Origin: Gemmatimonadota bacterium
GTDB lineage: Bacteria; Gemmatimonadota; Gemmatimonadetes; Longimicrobiales; Gaopeijiaceae
Length of the DNA stretch: 64,000 nucleotides
Assembly: GCA_007121555.1 (NCBI GenBank)
Contig: SKKH01000175.1
Span: 1 to 64,000 of the forward strand
Direction of reading: 5' to 3'
In this document: positions 19,021 through 26,480 of the stretch, in pieces
Numbering within the stretch: position 1 is the stretch's first letter
Layout: every line of letters begins with the position of its first letter
Translations under genes and position numbers: made by a program
Notes under the pieces: generated by a model
What the model saw: the letters and a program-made list of their open reading frames with translations, nothing else
Database searches by the model: none
What the model was told of the DNA's origin: nothing

Positions 19021-20220
19021 CTACAGCGACGCAAGGAACCTCAGGAGAAGGGCCCGGCTTTCCTCGTCCAGGCCCCGGAAGGCCTCCCGCACTCCGGCCG
19101 CATCGCCTCCGTGCAGGAGAATGGCTTGCTCGGGAGAGGCGGCCCGACCGTCGTACATGAGTTCGTCTCGGTGCCGAAGTCCCGCCAGGATCGCCGTCCG
19201 GTGCTCCGTGGGTGCGGTCCCCGGGGCGCACACGCTGGCCAGTCCGGGTCCCAGGTCGTGCAGGAGGAGATCCGAGTAGAGGCGCACCACCTTCCGATCC
19301 AGCGCCGCCACATCGCTCCTGCCCGTTCGCATGCTGGGGGTATGGCACGCGGCGCAGCCGACCTCCCCGAAGACGGCTTTGCCCCGAAGGATGGTGTCCT
19401 CCACGGCCTCGGTCCTGGGCCGCTCCGGGGCGGGAAGTGCCAGGAAGCGGATGTAGTCCGTCAACAGTCGGATCCCACGCTCCTCCATCTCCGGATTGGG
19501 AGCCGGGTCGACACCCGGTGGCAGCGCGCCTCCCCCCACAGACAGCTCCCGGGGATGGTTGGGCGTCGTGAGTCCCAGCTCGGTGAGGAGGGCGGAGTCG
19601 ACGAAGTCCTGAATGGAGGCGAAGTCCGCCTTCCTTCCGAATCGACCCATCTGACCATCCGCACTTCGGCCGACTCGCCCCGCGATACCGTTCGAAGGAG
19701 CTTCCGGTCCTGCGGCTCGGACCGCGATCTCCTCCTCGGGGATCGCCTCCACGAGCCCCAGCCCGAACAGCGGCGTGGAGGCGACGTGGGCGACGTGGGT
19801 GGCGGCGTCGGGGATCTCCTGGCCCGTGACTCCCAGAGCTTCCTGGAGCGCAGGCGTGGCCTGCTGCTGGATGATGGTTCCGCCGGCGGACTCCAGCAGG
19901 TCGCACGCTCCGTTCTCCCAGCGGGTCGCCTTGAGGACCGGGGGCCCTCCCACCCCTCCGATGGCCGGATCGATGTGGCAAGCGCTGCAACGCGTCTCGT
20001 TGAACAGCGGACCGAGCCCTTCCTCGGGAGTGACGAGCCGTTCGAACACGGCCTTCCCGAGGAGGAACCGACCCAGTTCCTCTTCGGTGAGTCCATCCAG
20101 GGGTCGTCCCGGTATTCCGACGACCTCTTCCGCAGCGGGCCCCCCGCAGGCCACGCCCATCATCGCGGCCAGCCAGAGAAACAGAAGCCTTCTGAACGTG
20201 GGACGAGGGCCGCGGCTCAT
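19021..20220 (-). CDS. Di-haem DUF1111 (thiol-oxidoreductase-like) lipoprotein, second copy
   Basis: 399 residues. ATG 20220 overlaps the TGA of the upstream PpiC gene (ATGA), so the two are coupled. The signal segment RRLLFLWLAAMMGVAC supplies a lipobox. Haem motifs are CSACH (residue 78) and CAACH (residue 289). The C-terminal blocks RLYSDLLLHDLG, LRHRDELMYDGRA and LLHGGDA match the copy at 6181-7389. Probably exported and loaded with haem by the cytochrome c maturation system, then acting as an envelope redox protein. The paralogue is coupled to a different partner gene, so partner identity does not reveal the substrate. Confidence 0.9.
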   Translation of the reverse strand: MSRGPRPTFRRLLFLWLAAMMGVACGGPAAEEVVGIPGRPLDGLTEEELGRFLLGKAVFERLVTPEEGLGPLFNETRCSACHIDPAIGGVGGPPVLKATRWENGACDLLESAGGTIIQQQATPALQEALGVTGQEIPDAATHVAHVASTPLFGLGLVEAIPEEEIAVRAAGPEAPSNGIAGRVGRSADGQMGRFGRKADFASIQDFVDSALLTELGLTTPNHPRELSVGGGALPPGVDPAPNPEMEERGIRLLTDYIRFLALPAPERPRTEAVEDTILRGKAVFGEVGCAACHTPSMRTGRSDVAALDRKVVRLYSDLLLHDLGPGLASVCAPGTAPTEHRTAILAGLRHRDELMYDGRAASPEQAILLHGGDAAGVREAFRGLDEESRALLLRFLASL

Positions 20221-21611
20221 GGCCGGTTCTCCCCGGACCCTGCGAGCAGGTCCCCCCGACCCGTGTACCCGGCTGCGATCAGAAGGCGCTGGGCCATGGC
20301 CAGAGCGTCCTCGAGCCGGTCCGGGTCCAGCTTCCAACCGGCCTCCTCCAGGAGGCGGGCTGTCAGGAGAGGAGAAAGGGACTCCATGGGTGTGCGCCGA
20401 GCGGCCACGGCCTCCAGATACTGTTGCACTCGCCACCGAGCAAACTCGACCCTGCCGTCTTCATAGGCGGATGTCTGGTCGAGGGAGTCGGGCCAAAGGC
20501 GCGTGTTTCCCCACACCCGCCTGAGCTCCTCCCGGTACCGCTCCAATTCCAGAGCCCGGACCTCCTGCTCGTCCACCCGCGGATCCGCCCTGGCTTCCTG
20601 GACCAGTCGGTTCCGGGCCACGACCTGACGGACGAACGTCTCGATCTCTTCCGCAGCGCCTTCGCCCAGGTGCTCCACGGCCCCTTCGTGGAGCTCGAGG
20701 ATGGACCGCGCCAGCTCGCCGGCCTCCAGCGCACCGCCGGCATGCTGGGCCACCAGGCTTTCGGAATCCACGAAGGCCAGGGGGTCCCGGGCGACTTTGC
20801 GCACCCGTTCCATTCCTTCCTCTGTGAACTCCACATCAGTTGAGTTCACCAAGCCCTCCAGGTAGTCCACCTCGGCTTCTTCCCGCAGCCGGTTCGCCAC
20901 CAGGTGAGCGAAGGTGTCCCGGAGGTCGTCGTCGAACCGGGGTCGAAAGACGACGTGGTAGCCGAGTCCGGTCTCCACCAGGCGGGAAAGCTGGCCGGGT
21001 TCGAGGGCGTAGGCCACTTCCTCGAGCGCGGGTGGCAGGTCGCCTGGGGCAACGAGGCGAATCCCCCCCTGGTCCCGGGCCACCTCGTCCTGATTCTCCA
21101 GATTCACCACGGAGAGCTGCCCGGTCTCGGAGAGGAGCCGATGAAGCCGCTGGGCCATCTCCCGCTGTCCCGCTCGCTCCTCGGCGGGCATCCCGGAAGG
21201 TGTGCGACGAAAGATGTGGCCCACCAGGCGGAGATCCCCCGCGTGGCGGACGGAGTCCAACTGATTCACCGTCAGGGAGGCTTCCACTGGGCTCACTCCT
21301 GCCAGATGTTGCCGAATCATGGCCTCGCGCACCCTCGTGCGGGTCGCCTCATGGGCCACACCGGGCGCCATGAAGTCGCTGCCCCGAGCCAGCTTCTCGC
21401 CAAAGGTCGAGATCTCCGCCCAGTGCACGGCCCACACTTCCGCCTCTACGGGAGTGAGGTCCATGGGTTGAGCCAGCACCAGAAGTTCGGCGAGGCGCTG
21501 CACGGTGAGCGTGTCCCCCTCCACCCACGCCACGGGCGCATGACGAGGGTCATCGTCCGCAGAACAGCCCAGGAAGAGAAGGGCGAGGAGGGTGAGGGAC
21601 AGATGGCGCAT
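20217..21611 (-). CDS. PpiC/SurA-type peptidylprolyl isomerase lipoprotein
   Basis: 464 residues. Lipobox LLFLGC with Cys near residue 16. The N-terminal helical part resembles a SurA/PrsA chaperone domain. A parvulin-like core covers about 130-235 (VGHIFRRTP, GGIRLVAPGDLPPALEEVAYAL, GQLSRLVETGLGYHVV). A long helical C-terminal half (about 240-460) follows, which is more than the usual tail. The likely job is folding exported proteins at the membrane surface. It is translationally coupled to the DUF1111 gene, so it may assist maturation of that haem protein; this is inference from overlap alone. Confidence 0.85.
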   Translation of the reverse strand: MRHLSLTLLALLFLGCSADDDPRHAPVAWVEGDTLTVQRLAELLVLAQPMDLTPVEAEVWAVHWAEISTFGEKLARGSDFMAPGVAHEATRTRVREAMIRQHLAGVSPVEASLTVNQLDSVRHAGDLRLVGHIFRRTPSGMPAEERAGQREMAQRLHRLLSETGQLSVVNLENQDEVARDQGGIRLVAPGDLPPALEEVAYALEPGQLSRLVETGLGYHVVFRPRFDDDLRDTFAHLVANRLREEAEVDYLEGLVNSTDVEFTEEGMERVRKVARDPLAFVDSESLVAQHAGGALEAGELARSILELHEGAVEHLGEGAAEEIETFVRQVVARNRLVQEARADPRVDEQEVRALELERYREELRRVWGNTRLWPDSLDQTSAYEDGRVEFARWRVQQYLEAVAARRTPMESLSPLLTARLLEEAGWKLDPDRLEDALAMAQRLLIAAGYTGRGDLLAGSGENRP

Positions 21612-22022
21612 GTGTCTCTGGAAGGCGTAAAGGTCTGCTCAGGAAGTGCATAGCACCAACGGAGGGTTCACCAGACCACCGTTTCACAGCGGGGTCTCCA
21701 CGGTGATCCTCACCTGCTCGGTCAACAAAGGCAATCCAACCGACCCGATCCAATGGGTTCCTCGAACGTCAGGAGCATGACTACGGAAGCGTCCCCCCGA
21801 CCTTCCAGTTCCAATGCAGGGAGTGAATCTTCCCACGCCCCGGATCCGGAATGATGGTGGTGGATGGGCGACTCCGAGTCAGTGTGCAGCGAGGAGACGG
21901 AAACCGGGGAGACTGGACGGACGCCCGACCGACCCCCTTCCCTCCCCTCTACTCGCACCTCTGGAAGGGACGTTCCAGACGGAGGGGCCGCCGCGCGCAG
22001 GCGGCCCTCTCCCCACCTGCTT
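21612..22022. other. Intergenic region between two minus-strand genes
   Basis: No gene is supported. Near the DUF885 stop are two hairpins: GGGCCGCC/GGCGGCCC (21985-22007) and CTGGAA/TTCCAG (21961-21978). Either could end DUF885 transcription, although no T-run follows. A small GGTGA/TCACC stem lies near 21700. No clear promoter was found for the PpiC gene. Confidence 0.5.
21985..22007 (-). terminator. GC-rich hairpin downstream of the DUF885 gene
   Basis: Perfect 8-bp stem with a 7-nt loop, 15 bp past the stop codon. It lacks a T-tract, so termination may be weak or Rho-dependent. Confidence 0.35.
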
Positions 22023-23708
22023 TCATGACGATCCCTCCTCGCCGGACCCCACGTCCATCATCCGGATCTCATCGTCCAACCCCGTCATCTCCCACCGGAT
22101 CAGGGAGAGCGGGATGAGCCCGGCTGCGTGGAACTCGTCCATAAACTCCTGGAGGGAGAAGGCGCTTCCAAGCTGTCGCCGCCGATCCGCCAGAAGCCGG
22201 TCCAGGTGCAGCTTGCCCACCACGTAGCTGGTCCCATAGCTGGGCTGCTCCAGGTAGAGCTGCCCCTCCCTCCAGACGGTGCCTCCCTCCAGGGTCAGCC
22301 AGTCGTAGGGTGTGTTCTCCACGATGAACTCGGCAGCTTCATCGAGGGTCATACGGTTCGCATGCATCTCCAGCTCGCCCAAGGCCCGCGCCGCCCTCTG
22401 AGCCAGGAGCACCCAGACCAGCTCGCGCAGTTGAGGATCGTCGAGGAAACCGGCCTCGGCCATCCATTCCTCGAACCCTGTGGCCAGACCCTCGGCCCGG
22501 GAGGCCCAGATGTTATACAGGACCGGAGCCTCCCGGATGGGACTGGGATGGGGTTCGGCCTCCATTCGGGCCAAGTCGAACCAGTGGGTCCCGTGGGCAC
22601 GCATGGGCCGGAGATCCCGGTAGTTGACCTGTGTGAAGAACTCCCTGAGTCCGGCCTCGGGTGGCTGGTAGCTCCCTTCCCGGGCCAGGAGCGCCTCCTC
22701 CTCGTACCCCGCGAGGGTGAAGATCCCCTCCTCCTGCAGGAACGAGATGAAGTCGCTCACCGCTTCCCGATACTTCATCTGATACTCCGCCTGCGACTCC
22801 ACCATCGTCAGCGCAGATCGGTCCCGATTCCGGTTCTCGGCCAGCGCCAGGAATCCCCAGGCCCGCTCGAGTTGCCGCCTCACCAGAGTCACCTGATCCT
22901 GCCAGGTGTAGGGGACCAGCTGAACATGCTTCAGGTGCCAGTCGTAGGCCTCCACCCCGATTCCGGAGGGTCCGGTGCGGGAGGGAAGTTCGGCTTCGAG
23001 CCAGTCTCGGAAGTCATCCATGGCGCCCCGCGCCTCCAGGGCCCGAGTGGCGAGCTCCGGGTGATGATCGGCAGCCCGCTCGGCGAAGGCGGCCAACGCA
23101 CGACTCTCCCCTTCCTTGACCCGGATCCCCAGGTACCAGAGATCCCGAGCATCCTCGACCAGGTTCTCCCGGGCCTGGGACAGGATCGTTGGGATGACGG
23201 ACAACCGCTCGTCCAGCTCCCGCTCGCGATCCGGATCGAGGGGAGGCACGAATTGCCACAGCTCGATGGCGCCGTGCATGACCTGACCCTCCCGGGCCGG
23301 CACGTCGGTCTCGGAGGGGAGCACGACCTTGTAGAAGCTGGGCATCCGCGACCACGGCCGCATGACCCGGTGGTCGAAGTCCAGCCCATTCATCTCCGCC
23401 CTCACCAGGTGGAGGTCCACCTGCTCCGCCACCGACCAGCCACTGGAATCCACAGCCGCCAGCCGAGCCTTGTACTCAGGCAGTGCCTCGTGCTGCCGCG
23501 CCATGGCCTCGGCGGAGTAGTCCGGCGCCCCGTCCCTGAGCTCAGGGGCCTGGAACGCTCTCCACTCCTCGAAGAAATCGAGGAACTCAGAATAGCTGGA
23601 GATCGGAGGTCCGAGGGTCTCGGCCCCATCTCCGGATCGGGGGTCACACCCATGCAGGGACAGAAGCGATGGTAGGGCCAGAAGGAGGAACGTCCAGGGA
23701 AGGCGCAT
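22023..23708 (-). CDS. DUF885 family protein lacking the usual HExxxxHH-type metal motif
   Basis: 561 residues. Signal with lipobox-like SLLSLHGC. The DUF885 fold is recognisable in the C-terminal half: EGLATGFEEWMAEAGFLDDP (equivalent to EGWALY in relatives), an HANRMTLDEAAEFIVENTPYD helix pair, LEQPSYGTSYVVGKLHLDRL and FSLQEFMDEFHAAGLIPLSLI. Members of this family usually carry an HExxPGHH segment before the EGWALY block; here that position reads VLYNIWASRAEG and no HExxH occurs anywhere. It is therefore probably a non-metallopeptidase member. Isolated gene with 411 bp downstream and over 600 bp upstream. Confidence 0.85.
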   Translation of the reverse strand: MRLPWTFLLLALPSLLSLHGCDPRSGDGAETLGPPISSYSEFLDFFEEWRAFQAPELRDGAPDYSAEAMARQHEALPEYKARLAAVDSSGWSVAEQVDLHLVRAEMNGLDFDHRVMRPWSRMPSFYKVVLPSETDVPAREGQVMHGAIELWQFVPPLDPDRERELDERLSVIPTILSQARENLVEDARDLWYLGIRVKEGESRALAAFAERAADHHPELATRALEARGAMDDFRDWLEAELPSRTGPSGIGVEAYDWHLKHVQLVPYTWQDQVTLVRRQLERAWGFLALAENRNRDRSALTMVESQAEYQMKYREAVSDFISFLQEEGIFTLAGYEEEALLAREGSYQPPEAGLREFFTQVNYRDLRPMRAHGTHWFDLARMEAEPHPSPIREAPVLYNIWASRAEGLATGFEEWMAEAGFLDDPQLRELVWVLLAQRAARALGELEMHANRMTLDEAAEFIVENTPYDWLTLEGGTVWREGQLYLEQPSYGTSYVVGKLHLDRLLADRRRQLGSAFSLQEFMDEFHAAGLIPLSLIRWEMTGLDDEIRMMDVGSGEEGSS

Positions 23709-23758
23709 GGGACCCCAAGGTCTCGAGAAAGGGAAGATCCACCTCAGAAAGCGCTGTA

Positions 23759-23786
23759 GCCCGGGATCTCATGAGATCGCCCGGGC
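23759..23786. repeat. Palindromic hairpin upstream of the DUF885 gene
   Basis: The 12-bp palindrome ATCTCATGAGAT is nested inside GCCCGGG and CCCGGGC arms, with a 2-nt bulge. It lies 51-78 bp upstream of the DUF885 start. Candidate operator or leader structure. Confidence 0.5.
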
Positions 23787-24125
23787 CGATTCCCGTTCGA
23801 GCAGCTCATCCACAAGGCTCTCGAAGGGGAGGGAGAGGACGCCTCGAACTTCAAGGGTCCCCTCGAAAGGCAGTCGACGAACTGGAGCGAACCTGCTGGG
23901 CGCGCCAGGGCACCGAAGCTCACCTCCCCGATGTGGGGGCCACGCCAGTTCTTCGAAACAGTTTTCATGAGTAACCACCGCCCGTGGATTTCGGCAAGAC
24001 TTTCGCAGGCACTCCATGGAGGATGGACGGTCGGTCTGGAAGATCGGAGCCTGCCAATCCACAAGGGGTGCAGGGCGATCCCTCGGCGCGGATTTCTCCT
24101 GCGCCGAGCCTGTTTCGGTGTGTCG

Positions 24126-24155
24126 TTGCGCATGGGTAGGGAGGAGATCTACATT
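24126..24155 (+). promoter_or_regulatory. Weak candidate promoter for the LVIVD operon
   Basis: TTGCGC and TACATT are separated by 18 bp, the best pair seen in this region. A start near 24162 would leave a leader of about 174 nt. Confidence 0.3.
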
Positions 24156-24335
24156 GGGCCGTAAACCATGGTCGCGATCCGAGTGCGCATCGAGTGGAGG
24201 AGGTATCCGACGATACCGTCTCCCCCGGTCTGAGTGTGGTCGCAGCCCAGTGGACAGTTCGCCATCCCAACTCGTCCCGGAATTCCCTGACGGGTCGCAC
24301 CCGGCCCAGAAGCCCACCGCCGTACTGGAGCAATC

Positions 24336-26447
24336 ATGCCGATCGTCCTTCGAGCCCAATCATCGATCCTCGTGCCTTCCCTCATGATACTGACGCTGGG
24401 ACTGATCCTGGGCGTGTGGACGGCTTCCGCCTCCGCACAGGATGTTGAAGAACTCTACCGCCTCGTGCCCGAACCGGCCGAGGTCGTGGTGGAGGTAGGA
24501 GAAACGACTCCGCTGGAAGTTCGCAGCTATGACATGGATGGGAATCCCGTCGAACTCGACCTCAGCTTCTCCGCCCCCCGGACGGGTCTACACGTCCGCG
24601 ACGGGCAGGTCCTGGGCCGTCAGGTCGGGGAGTACCGGATCCACGTCGCCATCATCACCCCCGATGCGCCACGACGGGTGCCCGCGGCGATCTACGTGGA
24701 GAATCCTCCGCCGGGGATGCCTCGCGGCCCTCAACCGGTGTTGGAGGTGCCGGTCCGGGTGGTATGGCCGGCGGTCAGCCAGGTCGAGGTCGACGTGGCG
24801 GACACCCGGATCTACGAGGGCACGCGGACGCGACTTCGGGCCGAAGCATTCCACGGGGATGGAACCCGGAGGCAATCTCCCGACGTCCGTTGGGCCTCCT
24901 CCGACGAATCCGTTGCCCAGGTTGATCGTCACGGCAACCTGGAGGCACGGAGCGTGGGATCGGTGACGGTCACCGCCGAGGTGGACGGGACCCGGGGGAG
25001 TGCCTCACTGGAGGTGGCTCCCTTCCCCGCCCGGGGCATCGAGCTGGAGGCCCCGGTCGACGAGGCGCGAACGGGCGACGTCCTCCACTTCCAGGCCCGG
25101 GTTCAGGGCGAGGACGGCTCGGAGATCGACGACCTCCCCCTGGAGTGGGGGTACATCTTCACCCCCCACGACAGCGTTCACGCCCGGGGAGCCGCAGCCA
25201 CGATCCGCGACGGCACCTTCGTGGCGGAGGTCCCGGGGATCTACACGATCCACGCCGTGGCGGGCGCCCTGGCCGCCCGTGCCACCGTCGAAGTCCATCC
25301 TCGCCAGGTGCTGCACCGGGCCCATGAGGTCGGACGGGGCCGGGTGACCCATACCATGAGCCATGACTTCTGGATCTTCGAAGGGGTGGACGGCCGGGAT
25401 TACGCGATCACCGGAACATCGGGCGGCACGGCCTACATCTGGGACGTGACCGACCCCAGCGCCATCGAGAAGACCGACTCCATCCAGGTGGATGCCCGGC
25501 AGGTGAACGACGTGAAGGTGTCGCCGGACTCGCGCTACGCGGTCCTGACCCGCGAAGGTGCGTCGGATCGGGTGAACGGCGCCGTGATCCTGGATCTCGA
25601 GAATCCGCGAAATCCGACCATCGCCACCGAGTTCACGGATCGGCTCACCGGCGGCGTCCACAACGCCTGGCCCATGAACGACTACCTCTACGCCCTCTCC
25701 GCGGGGCAGGGCTGGGTCATCATCGACATGGCCGACATCTACAACCCCCGGGTGGTGGGAAGCTACAACCACCCCAACTCGTCGGTCCACGATGTCCTGG
25801 TGCATGACGGGATCGCCTATTCGTCCGAGTGGGAGAACGGGATCGTCGTGGTGGATGTAGGCAATGGGCGCTGGGGGGGGAGCCCGGAGAACCCGGTACT
25901 GGTGACGGAGGTCTACTTCCCCGAGATGCTCACCCATACCCTATGGCCCTACGAACAGGAGTCCACGGGGAAGTTCTACCTCTTTGCCACCGATGAACTG
26001 TGGCCCCGGGTGGGCTCGCCCCTGGAAGGGTATGCCGACCTCATGCCCTTCGACCCCGAGACCGGCGAGGGAGGCCGACCGGCCCACACGGGCGGGTACG
26101 TGCACATCATCGACTTCACCGACCCGGAGAATCCTGAAAAGGTGGCCCGGTATCAGATGGAGGAGTACGGGACCCACAACCCCTGGGTCGAAGACGACAT
26201 CCTCTATCAGGGCTACTACGAGGGAGGGCTGCGAGTCGTGGACGTGTCGGGCGAGCTGAAGGGAGACCTGCGGGCTCAGGGTCGGGAGATGGTGGTGTTC
26301 AAGCCCTACGACCCCCAGGGCTACATCGCCAACGCTCCAATGGTCTGGGGTGCGCAGCCCCACAAGGGCCACATCTTCTTCTCAGACGCCAACAGCGGGC
26401 TCTGGTCGATTCGAATTGAACCCAGGGAGGGTCGCCCGGTCTTCTGA
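24336..26447 (+). CDS. LVIVD-repeat propeller protein with Ig-like (BIG2-type) domains, secreted
   Basis: 703 residues. GGAG precedes the ATG by 5 nt. Signal peptide about 1-35, cut near SASAQ. Next come Ig-like beta domains: about 40-115, a BIG2-like domain about 145-230 (DVRWASSDESVAQVDRHG, VGSVTVTAEV), and another about 235-315. The C-terminal half (about 320-700) is a propeller of LVIVD-type blades (YIWDVTDPSAIEKTDSI, WVIIDMADIYNPRVVGSY, HIIDFTDPENPEKVARY, LRVVDVSGEL). No catalytic motif is visible; LVIVD proteins are generally surface or binding proteins. First gene of a four-gene run ending at the terminator at 31472. Specific function unknown. Confidence 0.88.
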   Translation: MPIVLRAQSSILVPSLMILTLGLILGVWTASASAQDVEELYRLVPEPAEVVVEVGETTPLEVRSYDMDGNPVELDLSFSAPRTGLHVRDGQVLGRQVGEYRIHVAIITPDAPRRVPAAIYVENPPPGMPRGPQPVLEVPVRVVWPAVSQVEVDVADTRIYEGTRTRLRAEAFHGDGTRRQSPDVRWASSDESVAQVDRHGNLEARSVGSVTVTAEVDGTRGSASLEVAPFPARGIELEAPVDEARTGDVLHFQARVQGEDGSEIDDLPLEWGYIFTPHDSVHARGAAATIRDGTFVAEVPGIYTIHAVAGALAARATVEVHPRQVLHRAHEVGRGRVTHTMSHDFWIFEGVDGRDYAITGTSGGTAYIWDVTDPSAIEKTDSIQVDARQVNDVKVSPDSRYAVLTREGASDRVNGAVILDLENPRNPTIATEFTDRLTGGVHNAWPMNDYLYALSAGQGWVIIDMADIYNPRVVGSYNHPNSSVHDVLVHDGIAYSSEWENGIVVVDVGNGRWGGSPENPVLVTEVYFPEMLTHTLWPYEQESTGKFYLFATDELWPRVGSPLEGYADLMPFDPETGEGGRPAHTGGYVHIIDFTDPENPEKVARYQMEEYGTHNPWVEDDILYQGYYEGGLRVVDVSGELKGDLRAQGREMVVFKPYDPQGYIANAPMVWGAQPHKGHIFFSDANSGLWSIRIEPREGRPVF

Positions 26448-26480
26448 TCCGGGTCCTCTCGCCACTACGGCAGGCGCACC

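Larger units (their letters stand above)
23709..24335. other. Divergent intergenic region between DUF885 and the first LVIVD gene
   Basis: 627 bp with no gene I can support. It holds a large palindromic hairpin (23759-23786) near the DUF885 start and a weak possible promoter (24126-24155) toward the LVIVD gene. Several short open frames overlap each other on both strands with no ribosome sites or family features. Confidence 0.6.

Noticed and set aside
22128-23675. 515-codon frame antisense to the DUF885 gene
   Set aside because: Shadow of the real gene; its Leu/His/Gly-rich sequence lacks family motifs.
23744-24387. Several 77-196 codon frames on both strands between the DUF885 and LVIVD genes
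   Set aside because: They overlap one another, have no ribosome sites, and none resembles a protein family.
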